Positions 24,508 through 33,774 of a stretch of 64,000 bases of DNA are shown piece after piece. The notes below the pieces were generated by a model. That model saw only the letters and a list, made by a program, of their open reading frames with translations. It ran no database searches and was not told the origin of the DNA. The DNA is from Vibrio chagasii (GTDB lineage: Bacteria > Pseudomonadota > Gammaproteobacteria > Enterobacterales > Vibrionaceae), in assembly GCA_041879415.1 (NCBI GenBank), contig CP090851.1:1364001-1428000 (forward strand), written 5' to 3'. Position numbers and translations under genes: made by a program. Within the stretch, counting starts at the first letter, position 1; each line of letters starts with the position of its first letter.

Positions 24508-24930
24508 ATGGAATACCGACATATTCTAGTCGCCGTTGAATTGTCTGACGACACCAAAGTACTGATTGATAGAGCGACTTTCTTCGCAGATAAACTCGAT
24601 GCGGATATTTCGTTTGTCTACATCGATGGTACGCATGGAGAAATCTACCCTGAGCTAGTTGATATTCAAGCAAATGACGGTGATTTACCCATCAATCAAG
24701 ATGCCGTTAACCACTTGAAGGAATTCGAGGCTTACGCAAAGCACCCTATTAAGCATATTTTTGTAGGTACGGGCGATTTGAACGATAAGCTCAAGAACAC
24801 GATCTCAGCAAATAACGTTGACCTATTGATGTGCGGCCATCACCATGATTTTTGGCATAAGCTTATTTCCCACTCGAAACAGATAATCGATACATCTCCG
24901 ATTGATATCTTGGTCGTTCCGATGGAATAG
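24508..24930 (+). CDS. uspA: Universal stress protein A
   Basis: A 140-residue protein matching E. coli UspA over its length: HILVAVELSDDTKVLIDRA at the start and LLMCGHHHDFWHKLISHSKQ near the end. The CGHHxDFW motif marks the non-ATP-binding UspA class. It is a cytoplasmic stress-survival protein; vibrios carry several paralogues, so this may not be the only one. It stands 200 bp upstream of the photolyase operon with a stem-loop between. Confidence 0.87.
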   Translation: MEYRHILVAVELSDDTKVLIDRATFFADKLDADISFVYIDGTHGEIYPELVDIQANDGDLPINQDAVNHLKEFEAYAKHPIKHIFVGTGDLNDKLKNTISANNVDLLMCGHHHDFWHKLISHSKQIIDTSPIDILVVPME

Positions 24931-24964
24931 CAGCTTTCTGTTAAACGGTTAAAACGTTCAGCAT

Positions 24965-24995
24965 TGCCAACCTCTATCGGTATTATTGGTTGGCA
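24965..24995. terminator. Possible stem-loop terminator after uspA
   Basis: TGCCAACC and GGTTGGCA pair perfectly over 8 bp with a 15-base loop, 34 bp after the uspA stop. No T-run follows, so termination is uncertain. Confidence 0.4.
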
Positions 24996-25133
24996 TACTT
25001 CGGTTGGCTGAATACCCTTCTCTGCTCGTCCCTTTCCTCTGGCTAAGTACTACCGATTTCCCAACATCATTTGTGATCTTGTCAGCGTATCAACTCGTAA
25101 GCGTCTAATAATTAACAATTCACGAGTGTAAGC

Positions 25134-26492
25134 ATGAAAAAGATTGGTCTCTATCTTTTTACAAATGACTTAAGAATCAACGACAACACACTACTTTATC
25201 AAGCGTCGCAGAGCGTCGACGAGCTACTATGTGTCGCGATCGAACCTAGGCTTTCTTCCTATTCAGTTTGGCTCTCACAAGAACCACATAATGGAGCACA
25301 TCGTCACCTCTTCATTAAGCAAGCTTTAGACGATTTAGCCTTGAGTTTGGCGCGTCTTGGACAACGCCTTTTTGTGTTAGAGCGAAATACGAGTGAGGGC
25401 TTAGTTCAACTCGTCAAATCTCAGCAAGTGACACACTTTTTTGCCAGTTCGCATTGTGCCCATGACGAACGACAGTTAGTAATTGATACGCTAACGCAGT
25501 GCCCTGATTTGCTCATATCTCAACAGCATCACACTACTCTGTTCGAGAGTGATACGTTTCCCTTTGAACTTACCAAGCTGCCTCGCTCGTTCACCAAGTT
25601 CCGTCTTCAAGTTGAACATTTAGAGATTAAGACTGAAGAGAGTGTAATAGCTTACCTGCCACCAGTACCTCAAACCGCTACTGACCCTTACAGAGAACCG
25701 CTACTTGAATCGGAAGCCTCAGATACAGGCGGCTACGCAGGCGGCGAAACGGCAGGGTTAACCCACTTAGAAAACTACTTTTCAAATGACTATGCTGGTA
25801 CCTACAAACAGACGCGAAACGCATTAGATAGCATCGAGAACTCAACCAAGTTTTCGCCATGGCTAGCATTAGGGTGTGTATCGCCAAAAACCATTTACCG
25901 CCACTTAAAGCAATTCGAAGCGCATCGTGGCGCGAACGATTCTACCTACTGGATTTATTTTGAGTTGTTGTGGCGTGAGTATTTCTACTGGAAGTGTCTA
26001 ACGCTCGGGACGTCACTGTTTGGTCGAAAATCTAGTGATCTGCCCAATGAACAATTGCTTGATACCACTGCGGGAGCGAGCTTTGCTAAATGGAAAAGCG
26101 GTAACACAAACTATTCCATCGTTGATGCCTGCATGCGCCAGCTTAACGCAACGGGTTATATGTCTAACAGAGGCAGACAGCTAGTCGCGAGCTGCTTGAT
26201 TCACGAGCTTGGTATTGATTGGCGCCACGGTGCCGCCTACTTCGAAAGCCAACTCATTGATTACGATGTCTCGTCGAATTGGTGTAATTGGGCTTATATC
26301 GCCGGAGCTTTAAATCCACAGGCTACGCAAAACACCAACAAACAAAATGCTGCCAATCAATCACAATCTAAATCCCGTCATTTCGATCTTGTTAAGCAAA
26401 CAGAAATGTATGACCCAGAGCACGCCTTTATCAACAAATGGCACCAGGACGATAAAGCTTCAGCGTCAACTCGATATCAGGACGTAATATGA
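25134..26492 (+). CDS. Cryptochrome DASH / DNA photolyase
   Basis: A 452-residue FAD-containing cryptochrome-photolyase of the DASH clade. The N-terminal MKKIGLYLFTNDLRINDNTL matches the antenna domain. The C-terminal FAD domain has GYMSNRGRQLVASCLI and YDVSSNWCNWAYIAG, both close to the DASH consensus. DASH proteins repair cyclobutane dimers, mainly in single-stranded DNA, or act as blue-light sensors. It is first of a three-gene overlapping operon; its TGA stop overlaps the next ATG by 4 bp (ATGA). Confidence 0.93.
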   Translation: MKKIGLYLFTNDLRINDNTLLYQASQSVDELLCVAIEPRLSSYSVWLSQEPHNGAHRHLFIKQALDDLALSLARLGQRLFVLERNTSEGLVQLVKSQQVTHFFASSHCAHDERQLVIDTLTQCPDLLISQQHHTTLFESDTFPFELTKLPRSFTKFRLQVEHLEIKTEESVIAYLPPVPQTATDPYREPLLESEASDTGGYAGGETAGLTHLENYFSNDYAGTYKQTRNALDSIENSTKFSPWLALGCVSPKTIYRHLKQFEAHRGANDSTYWIYFELLWREYFYWKCLTLGTSLFGRKSSDLPNEQLLDTTAGASFAKWKSGNTNYSIVDACMRQLNATGYMSNRGRQLVASCLIHELGIDWRHGAAYFESQLIDYDVSSNWCNWAYIAGALNPQATQNTNKQNAANQSQSKSRHFDLVKQTEMYDPEHAFINKWHQDDKASASTRYQDVI

Positions 26493-28048
26493 AATACAAA
26501 ACTGTACGCCTAATTTTAGGTGACCAGCTCAATATTGAGCACTCTTGGTTCGATCACGTCAGTGATGAAGTGATCTACATCATCGCCGAACTCAAGCAGG
26601 AAACCGACTATGTTGCCTCGCACATCCAAAAAGTGGCGGCATTCTTCTCTGCTATGGGTTATTTCGCTGAAGAGCTCACACAACGTGGACACCAAGTGTT
26701 GCATTTGACCTTGGATGATACGGCACAGTTTAAAGATCTCGATGCCGTTCTTCAGCACTACACAAACGAGTTTAACGCCGAGAAATTTGAATACCAGAGA
26801 CCAGACGAATATCGTCTATTAGAACAACTTAACAGGCTCAAATTACCTAACACTGTTAAAGGGAGCTGCGACTCCGAGCACTTCATGTTTCCTTTTTCCG
26901 AAATCGAAGAACAGTTCCCGAAGGATAAACACATCATGATGGAGCACTTCTATCGTCGAATGAGGAAGCGTTTCGACATTCTCTTAGACGACGGCAAGCC
27001 AGTCGGCGGTAAATGGAATTATGATGCGAACAACCGTAAAAAACTCAAGAAACAGGACATCGAAAACCTGCCACAACCCTTGATGTTTGCCAACGATATC
27101 TCATCCATCCTAGAGCGCATTGAACGACATCAAGTAGTAACCATAGGACAAGTTGGTGACCAACTGCTTTGGCCTGTGAATCGAGCGCAAAGTTTGTCTT
27201 TGCTCGCCCACTTCTGCCAAGTTTGTCTGCCGCTGTTTGGTCATTTTCAAGATGCAATGACAGTGGAACACGACTCAAAGTGGAGCTTGTATCACAGCCG
27301 ACTCTCGTTCTCGTTAAACAGCAAGCTTCTTAGCCCTAGCGAAGTTATTGATGCAGCTCTTTCTGCTTACCTCGCTTCTTCTAAGCAAAATGCACCCACT
27401 ATCGATATTGCGCAGGTCGAAGGGTTCATTCGTCAGATATTGGGTTGGCGTGAGTATATACGCGCAGTGTATTGGGCGAACATGCCAGCTTACGCTACCA
27501 AGAACCACTACTCAGCAGATCGAGCATTGCCACACTACTTTTGGGATGGCCAAACTAAGATGAATTGCATGAAGCACGCGATTGATCAATCACTAGAGTA
27601 TGCTTATGCCCACCATATTCAAAGGCTCATGGTAACGGGCAACTTTTGCTTAATCACAGGCATTGCACCAGACCAAGTCGACAGTTGGTACCTCGGCATT
27701 TATGTTGATGCAATTGAATGGGTTGAAATGCCAAATACGCGAGGTATGGCACTGTTTTCGGATGGCGGGATCGTAGGAACCAAACCATACTCTGCCAGCG
27801 GTTCTTACATAAATCGCATGAGTGACTACTGCAAAGGCTGTCATTATAAAATTAAGGAGCGCAGTGGTGAGTCCTCATGCCCCTTTAACAGTTTGTACTG
27901 GCGCTTTATGAATGAACACCGCGAGGCCCTAAACCGAAACCCTCGCATGGGTATGCTTTATCGTTCTTGGGACAACATGGATGAACAAGAACAACAAGCG
28001 ATACTCGATACCGCTGAACAACGACTGATGAATTTGGAGAACTTATAA
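26489..28048 (+). CDS. FeS-containing bacterial photolyase (FeS-BCP, PhrB-type)
   Basis: A 519-residue photolyase of the deoxyribodipyrimidine photolyase-related family (prokaryotic 6-4 photolyase type). The four [4Fe-4S] cysteines are in place: Cys360 in MNCMKH, and Cys448, Cys451 and Cys464 in YCKGCHYKIKERSGESSC, with the spacing found in Agrobacterium PhrB. The N-terminal VRLILGDQLN opens the antenna domain. The start overlaps the cry-DASH stop (ATGA), and its stop overlaps the SDR start (TAATG), so the three are translationally coupled. Confidence 0.93.
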   Translation: MKYKTVRLILGDQLNIEHSWFDHVSDEVIYIIAELKQETDYVASHIQKVAAFFSAMGYFAEELTQRGHQVLHLTLDDTAQFKDLDAVLQHYTNEFNAEKFEYQRPDEYRLLEQLNRLKLPNTVKGSCDSEHFMFPFSEIEEQFPKDKHIMMEHFYRRMRKRFDILLDDGKPVGGKWNYDANNRKKLKKQDIENLPQPLMFANDISSILERIERHQVVTIGQVGDQLLWPVNRAQSLSLLAHFCQVCLPLFGHFQDAMTVEHDSKWSLYHSRLSFSLNSKLLSPSEVIDAALSAYLASSKQNAPTIDIAQVEGFIRQILGWREYIRAVYWANMPAYATKNHYSADRALPHYFWDGQTKMNCMKHAIDQSLEYAYAHHIQRLMVTGNFCLITGIAPDQVDSWYLGIYVDAIEWVEMPNTRGMALFSDGGIVGTKPYSASGSYINRMSDYCKGCHYKIKERSGESSCPFNSLYWRFMNEHREALNRNPRMGMLYRSWDNMDEQEQQAILDTAEQRLMNLENL

Positions 28049-28788
28049 TGGTGGAGCAACTCAGATTACACATATTGGTTATCGGTGGTAGTGGCGGCAT
28101 TGGTCTCGCCATGGTTAAGCACCTGCTGTCTGAGCTGTCTCGCTTTGATTTTCTCGATATTCATGTTGCAGCGACTTACCATTCCCGAAAGCCTGAGATT
28201 GATGATAAACGCCTTACTTGGCACCAAGTTGACGTGACTCAAGAATCCGATATCGCCGAATTACGATCTCAATTTGATCAACTCGATTGGCTGATTAACT
28301 GCGTTGGGATGTTACATACGCCAGAACTGGGGCCTGAAAAGAATCTGTCGTCCATCGACCCGGAATTCTTCCTCAAAAACATGTCTGTGAATACCCTACC
28401 AAGCTTGTTGCTCGCTAAGCACTTCACTCCACTTCTTAAAGGGAGTGACAACCCCAAGTTTGCGGTGGTGTCTGCCAAGGTTGGCAGTATTTCAGATAAC
28501 AGATTAGGTGGCTGGTATAGCTATCGATCATCAAAAGCGGCACTAAACATGTTCATTAAAACCATGTCGATAGAATGGGGCCGCACCATCAAGAAAGGCA
28601 CCATATTGGCACTGCACCCAGGTACGACGGATACTGCGTTGTCGAAACCCTTTCAAGCAAATGTACCGGAAGGCAAACTATTTGATTCAGCTTACGTGGC
28701 ACATCAACTAGTCGACATTATTCGCACTGCCACACCAGAGCAAAGTGGACATTTCTACGCATATAACGGCGAACAGTTACCTTGGTAA
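28048..28788 (+). CDS. SDR family oxidoreductase in photolyase operon
   Basis: A 246-residue short-chain dehydrogenase. GGSGGIGLAMVKHLL is the cofactor-binding motif and YRSSK the catalytic Tyr-x-x-x-Lys, with VVSAKVGS carrying the Ser. It resembles C-factor/CsgA-type SDRs. The role in a photolyase operon is unknown; it may make or reduce a pterin or other cofactor, which is inference. It is third of the operon. Confidence 0.9.
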   Translation: MVEQLRLHILVIGGSGGIGLAMVKHLLSELSRFDFLDIHVAATYHSRKPEIDDKRLTWHQVDVTQESDIAELRSQFDQLDWLINCVGMLHTPELGPEKNLSSIDPEFFLKNMSVNTLPSLLLAKHFTPLLKGSDNPKFAVVSAKVGSISDNRLGGWYSYRSSKAALNMFIKTMSIEWGRTIKKGTILALHPGTTDTALSKPFQANVPEGKLFDSAYVAHQLVDIIRTATPEQSGHFYAYNGEQLPW

Positions 28789-28801
28789 AGTAGACGTTAA
28801 A

Positions 28802-28839
28802 GATAGGGAATTATCGGAACCTCACTGAGATTCCCTATC
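28802..28839. repeat. Perfect inverted repeat of the GTCATTCCC element family, after the photolyase operon
   Basis: GATAGGGAAT and ATTCCCTATC pair exactly over 10 bp with an 18-base loop, 13 bp after the SDR stop. It may also protect or terminate the operon mRNA. It is a member of the hairpin repeat family at 29029-29576. Confidence 0.7.
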
Positions 28840-29028
28840 ACGCTCGTCCCTCGCTGTAGGGAATGACGAAGCTATAACTATATGGATGCCTTTCATAAAT
28901 AACCAAAAGGCAGTTGAGCATCTAAAGTCAGTTACACTCACGCGGAACATCCGAATACATAAACTTAACGATTAGTAAGTACTGTACAAGTAGGAAGTGT
29001 ACGCAATAGTCCAATCCATAAACTTCCT

Positions 29029-29576
29029 CGTCATTCCCGAAAAGGAGGAACGACTGAGTCGGGAATCTCATTAAGACATTCGCTAAACGTTAGTGACACT
29101 CCCTATAACGCTCGTACATCGCTTTAAGGAATGACAAAGGTTACGCAAACAAAGTTACCATTACCTTTATTCAGAATATGAGCCTCACTCGCAACCTACT
29201 GTGGGGAATCAGTATCCACTCAATGAGTAACTCATAACCCTCACCGTCATTCCCGAGAAGGAAGAACGACTGAGTTGCTAATCTCATTAAGACATGCGCT
29301 AAACGTTAGTGAGACTCCCTATCACGCTCGTACCTCGCTTTAGGAAATGACAAAGGTTACGCCAACAAAGTTACCATTACCTTTATTCAGAATATGAGCC
29401 TCACTCGCAACCTACTGGGGGGAATCAGTATTCATTCAACGAGTAACTCATAACCCTCACCGTCATTCCCGAGAGGGAGGAACGACTGAGTCGGGAATCT
29501 CATTAAGACATTCGCAAAACGTTAGTAAGATTCCCAGTCACGCTCGCTCCTCGCTGTATGGAATGACGAAGTCTTC
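29029..29576. repeat. 216-bp tandem repeat (about 2.5 copies)
   Basis: Three starts of the unit lie at 29029, 29245 and 29461, a strict 216-bp period. Each unit opens with CGTCATTCCCGA...GAGGAACGACTGAG and TCGGGAATCTC, which pair as a hairpin. It continues through ACGTTAGTGA...TCCCTAT, ATTCAGAATATGAGCCTCAC and CAACCTACTG. Copies differ at scattered bases, so they are not identical. No coding sense is supported. The same GTCATTCCC element family recurs at 39879-40465 and 57670-57855. Confidence 0.85.
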
Positions 29577-29609
29577 GCCAGAAAAATCTAGCGTTGCTAC
29601 AGTCTAGCT

Positions 29610-29747
29610 TTACTTAGGTTTGTTCCGGCGACAACGCTCAGAACAATAAACGACTTCATCCCAACAGCGCTCCCACTTCTTGCGCCATGCGAATGGCTTT
29701 TGACACACAGGGCATGTCTTTGTAGGTAAGTGTGGCTTTTTGTGCAT
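29610..29747 (-). CDS. DUF2256 microprotein
   Basis: A 45-residue protein reading [19 protein letters not shown] followed by [20 protein letters not shown], the DUF2256 signature: CPVC, then ERCW and CSERCR. The cysteines should bind zinc. DUF2256 genes often sit beside cryptochrome/photolyase genes in proteobacteria, and one lies 0.8 kb away here on the other strand, which supports the call. Its exact role is unknown. No SD was seen close to the start. Confidence 0.85.
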   Translation of the reverse strand: MHKKPHLPTKTCPVCQKPFAWRKKWERCWDEVVYCSERCRRNKPK

Positions 29748-30052
29748 GAATGTTCCTTGTATCTTGGTCTATTCATTGAAGTTCTAACAGAGAGATTCCC
29801 TATTGCATTCTTTCTTGCTTTAGGTAGTGACGGTAATTGTCATACCCTGACTCGCTTACCTCACTTCAAATAATGCCCGGAACTCTCTATCGTCTGACCG
29901 CCTCTTCCAGACATTGGTATACAACTGAAAGCCCCACTCCGTCATCCCCAAGAAGGAGGAACGACTTAGTTGGGGATCTGCTTTTGTTGAAGCTGAAACC
30001 ATTTCAACACAACACGCTGGGCTTTTGATGTCAGACGACCAATCTCGAGATA
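29748..30052. other. 305-bp non-coding stretch between DUF2256 and sbcC
   Basis: Non-coding. It contains one diverged copy of the GTCATCCCC...GGAGGAACGAC repeat family near 29942-29981, pairing GTCATCCCC with GGGGATCTG-like sequence. No RNA gene or promoter is supported. Confidence 0.4.
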
Positions 30053-33000
30053 TTAAGCAACCACTTTGTACTGTTTTTCCATCTCACTGACGCCAAGGCC
30101 TGCGTGTTTCGTCACCTTCAATTGGACAGGCACACGCTCTTTCAAAGCTTCAACGTGGCTAATGACACCAATCATTTTGCCTGATGCATTCAAGTTATCG
30201 AGTGCGTTCAATGCGATGTCTAGCGTGTCACTATCAAGCGTGCCAAAGCCTTCATCTAAGAACAGAGAATCAATACTGGTTTTGTAGCTAACAAGATCAG
30301 ATAACGCGAGTGCCAACGCCAAACTCACCAGGAAGCTTTCACCACCAGACAGAGTTTTGGTATCGCGCATTACGTCGCCCTGCCAGGTGTCGAGTACCTG
30401 TAGCTCTAAGCCATCGTCGGCTTTGCGTTTTAATTCATAGCGACCATGCAAACGCTGTAATTGCTTGTTTGCCAAGTACACCAAGTTTTCCAGTGTTAGC
30501 CCTTGTGCAAACTTACGGAACTTGTCTCCATTCTTAGAGCCAATCAGCGAGTTCAAGCGCGAGATATCATCGAACTCAACTTGTTGTTCAGAGATCTGCT
30601 TAAATAAATCTTGCTGGTTACTTCGGTTCTGACGATCCGTTTCAAGGTTGGCAGAAATTGCGCCAATCTTGCTTGCATGGCTTTGTTGAGCTTCTTGGCA
30701 ATCAGCTGTCGCCCGCTCCACTTGCTGTTGATCTTGTTCTTGCCATGTTTGCGCATTTTCGTGGTTTTGTAGCTCCACTTGCGCTGCTTTTACCGTATTC
30801 AGCCTTGCTTGAGCACTGACTATCGCTTCATCCAGAGACTTCTTAAGATTTTGTAATTGAGTGCGCACCTCTTCATCGAGCAGTGCCGCTTCAAAATCAG
30901 CGTCCCCTTCAAATGGGCTCGCTTGCAAAGCTTCAACCCAAACATTGGTCGCTTGCGTCTGGCTTGTTTGCTTCGTGGTTAATTCATCAGAAAAACCGGT
31001 ATGTTTCGTTTGTTCGGTTCGATGTTCCAATTCACAGCGATTAAGTACCAACTGAGCCGCGTCAAACGCTGCAACTGCATCTGTTACCTTTTGCTTCATT
31101 GCTTGGCTTGCTACTTGAATGTCTTGCTCACCAAACAACTGCGCTCTTTCACCACCAATACGAGCCAACTCCGCTGTTAACAATTCGCTTTCTTTGCTTA
31201 ACGCATCCAGCTCTTTTTGTGCACTGCTGAGTTTGTCATCCAGTGTTTTTTGTTCAGCACATTGGGTAATCAAACGCTTCTCTAGCTCAGCCTGTTGCTG
31301 TTTGGTTTGCAACCATGTATTTGAGGCTTGAAGTTTTTCAGCGAACCAAGCGTCAATGTGCTCAAGTTCAGGAGCTTCGATAGAGGTTTCAACAATACTC
31401 TCTTTGAGTGAGTGCCATTGTTGCTCTTTGGCTTGCGCGGTTTGGCCTGCTTGTTCATTCGCAGCTTGGTTTTGCTTATTGAGGTCGTTGAGACGCTCCT
31501 CCGCTAACACAAGATTAGCTTGCGCTTTATCAGCCATGACACTCACAGATAAACGTTGTTTCTCCGCCTCGGCGTAGCTGTTTTTTGCATCTACTAAGAC
31601 TTTTAGCTGCTGCTGGGTTTGATTTAAGTGAAGCTCGCATTGTTCAACAAATGCCGTCACCGTCGTTTCATTCACAAGGTCAGTCACAGAAAGCGGTGTT
31701 AACTCCAGCGTCACAGCTGGAAAGTCAGACAAACTCTGTTGAAGCTTACCTATTACAGATTGCCAGTGAAGTTGCGCTTGCTGAATATCCGCTTGTGCAC
31801 GTTGAATATCATCGCTTAGTGCTGTGATCATAGGAGCAAGTGAATCCAACTGTTGACGATGCTCTTGACCATCTTTCTTAATGACCGCTAACTCATGTTT
31901 TTCTCGCTCTTGCTGAGCAATCAAGTTCGCAATATCTTGCGACTGCTCAACCGTATGTTCAGTAGAACCACACAGCGGACATTCAGAGCCAGACTCCAAC
32001 TTCGCACGGTACTTAGCTAACTCCCCCTCTTGCGCGATTAACAAGGTTAAGCGCTCAAGTGATGTCTCTTTCTCTTTGTATCTCTCTACCAGTACTTCAC
32101 GCTCTTTCGATAGCTTGTCAGCCTGCTGAACGTTAGTTTGGTGTGCTTGTGTCTTAACACCGAGCTGTTGCTGTGCGTTTAAAAAGCCACGATTGATTTC
32201 AAACAACGAGTGGGTGTTGCGATTCCAAAACTCCAACAACTCTTTTTGAGCAAGTAATGCTGTTTCACCGGTGTTCGCGTGTAGCGCTTCCCATTGCTGC
32301 TTGGTATTGTTCTCGGCCAGCACCAATTCAGCCAGAGCTTGATCTTGCGATGCTTTGGTTTGTTGTGCGTTTTTAATCACAGCTTGTTGAGCTTCTAGCG
32401 CTGTATAGGTTTGCTTCGCTAGATTGAGTTGTTGCGAATGCTGCGACTCTAACGTACGCACTTGCTCAACTTTGGCTTGCCACTGACCTAAGTGCTTTTC
32501 GAGGTGTTGGTCCGCCTGATGCGCCTCTAGATAGTCAGCACTTAGCTTTTCTTGCTGTTTCAACTCGTCAATCTGTTGCACCAACATAAGCTGTTGATTA
32601 CGTTGCTGTGCGTGTTGTTCATTCAACGTATTTGCGGCGTTAACCGCCGAGGTTTGCTTGTCTTTGAGTACCGATATTTGGTTGTCGAGTGGGCGGACTT
32701 GCTCAATGATCTTTTCTTGATCCTGTTGCTCGGCTTTAACTTTTTCAACCGATTCGCTACTTTTAGTCAGCTTGGCTTGGGCGTCTAACTTCTCGGTCTC
32801 GCGCACCGCGAGCAACTTAGAACTGTTACCTAGGTTAATTTGCGTAAGGTTGAGCTCATGTTCACAGCGTTTTAAGTCTTTGTGCAGAGGTCGCAATTTC
32901 TCAGCCGGCTCGCTGTTTGCCAAACGTAACAAAGATGGTTGGTTTTGCTCTAAATCGCTTTGCGCTGTTTTTAGGTCTTGTTCACTGGTCGCAACAGTAT

Positions 33001-33769
33001 GCTGCGCTTTGGTCACGTCTTTCCACCAGCTAAGGTGAGCTTGCCACTCTTTTAGTTGTTCTGCTAAACGTTTCTGTTCAGCTTCTAACGTCTCACGCTC
33101 TGTTATCAGCTCTTGAATTTGCTCATCAGAAAGTAAACTCACACCCTCAGCTTTTGCTTTCAGGTGATTAAGCGACTCTTCACTCGATTTAAAGTGATCG
33201 TAAATACGTTCTGAAATCAGGCTATAGACTTCAGTACCAGTAAGTTCTTCCAACAATTCGGCACGATCATTCGCGTTAGCATTTAAGAAGGCAGCAAATT
33301 CGCCTTGAGAAAGCATGATCGACTTAGTAAAGCGAGAGAAGTCGAGACCTGTCACCTGCTCAACCAACTTGGTCTTCTTGGTTAGCATGGTTTCTAAGAC
33401 TTTATCAGTGTCTGCATCTGCAAATTCACATGTTGGCGTTTGCAGTGCACCATCGTGCTTGCCGCGAGCTCGCTTTTGGTGGAAGTTAGAACGATAAGTT
33501 TTTCCCTGTACTTCAAATTCAAGTTCTGCGAAGCACTCACCTGTACCGCGAGTCATCAGCTCGTTATTGCCTTTAGCTATGCTTTTCAAACGAGGCGTGC
33601 GGTGGAATAGCGCTAAACAAATTGCATCCAGAATAGTCGTTTTACCCGCACCCGTTGGGCCCGTTATTGCAAATAGGCCGTTTTCTGCAAACGGTGATTG
33701 GGTGAAATCGAGCTTCCAACGCCCTTTCAAAGAGTTCAGGTTTTCAAATTCTAGGCTTAAAATCTTCAT
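30053..33769 (-). CDS. sbcC: Exonuclease subunit SbcC (Rad50-like ATPase)
   Basis: A 1238-residue SMC-family ATPase that works with SbcD to cut DNA ends and hairpins. The N-terminal Walker A is GPTGAGKTT (residues 37-45). Long coiled coils with Gln-rich heptads run from about residue 200 to 1000, broken by the zinc hook CPLCG at Cys597/Cys600. The C-terminus has the ABC signature LSGGES and Walker B SLFLDEGFGTLD. The length is near the E. coli protein (1048) but longer in the coil. It begins 5 bp after the sbcD stop. Confidence 0.95.
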   Translation of the reverse strand: MKILSLEFENLNSLKGRWKLDFTQSPFAENGLFAITGPTGAGKTTILDAICLALFHRTPRLKSIAKGNNELMTRGTGECFAELEFEVQGKTYRSNFHQKRARGKHDGALQTPTCEFADADTDKVLETMLTKKTKLVEQVTGLDFSRFTKSIMLSQGEFAAFLNANANDRAELLEELTGTEVYSLISERIYDHFKSSEESLNHLKAKAEGVSLLSDEQIQELITERETLEAEQKRLAEQLKEWQAHLSWWKDVTKAQHTVATSEQDLKTAQSDLEQNQPSLLRLANSEPAEKLRPLHKDLKRCEHELNLTQINLGNSSKLLAVRETEKLDAQAKLTKSSESVEKVKAEQQDQEKIIEQVRPLDNQISVLKDKQTSAVNAANTLNEQHAQQRNQQLMLVQQIDELKQQEKLSADYLEAHQADQHLEKHLGQWQAKVEQVRTLESQHSQQLNLAKQTYTALEAQQAVIKNAQQTKASQDQALAELVLAENNTKQQWEALHANTGETALLAQKELLEFWNRNTHSLFEINRGFLNAQQQLGVKTQAHQTNVQQADKLSKEREVLVERYKEKETSLERLTLLIAQEGELAKYRAKLESGSECPLCGSTEHTVEQSQDIANLIAQQEREKHELAVIKKDGQEHRQQLDSLAPMITALSDDIQRAQADIQQAQLHWQSVIGKLQQSLSDFPAVTLELTPLSVTDLVNETTVTAFVEQCELHLNQTQQQLKVLVDAKNSYAEAEKQRLSVSVMADKAQANLVLAEERLNDLNKQNQAANEQAGQTAQAKEQQWHSLKESIVETSIEAPELEHIDAWFAEKLQASNTWLQTKQQQAELEKRLITQCAEQKTLDDKLSSAQKELDALSKESELLTAELARIGGERAQLFGEQDIQVASQAMKQKVTDAVAAFDAAQLVLNRCELEHRTEQTKHTGFSDELTTKQTSQTQATNVWVEALQASPFEGDADFEAALLDEEVRTQLQNLKKSLDEAIVSAQARLNTVKAAQVELQNHENAQTWQEQDQQQVERATADCQEAQQSHASKIGAISANLETDRQNRSNQQDLFKQISEQQVEFDDISRLNSLIGSKNGDKFRKFAQGLTLENLVYLANKQLQRLHGRYELKRKADDGLELQVLDTWQGDVMRDTKTLSGGESFLVSLALALALSDLVSYKTSIDSLFLDEGFGTLDSDTLDIALNALDNLNASGKMIGVISHVEALKERVPVQLKVTKHAGLGVSEMEKQYKVVA

Positions 33770-33774
33770 ACTCG

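Noticed and set aside
29837..30028. 63-aa plus-strand ORF between DUF2256 and sbcC
   Set aside because: Overlaps a diverged copy of the repeat family, has no ribosome site, and its composition is not protein-like.
30861..33038. Several plus-strand ORFs of 60-90 aa opposite sbcC
   Set aside because: They lie fully inside the 1238-codon sbcC frame, on the opposite strand, and are Ser/Cys/Leu-rich shadow translations without ribosome sites.
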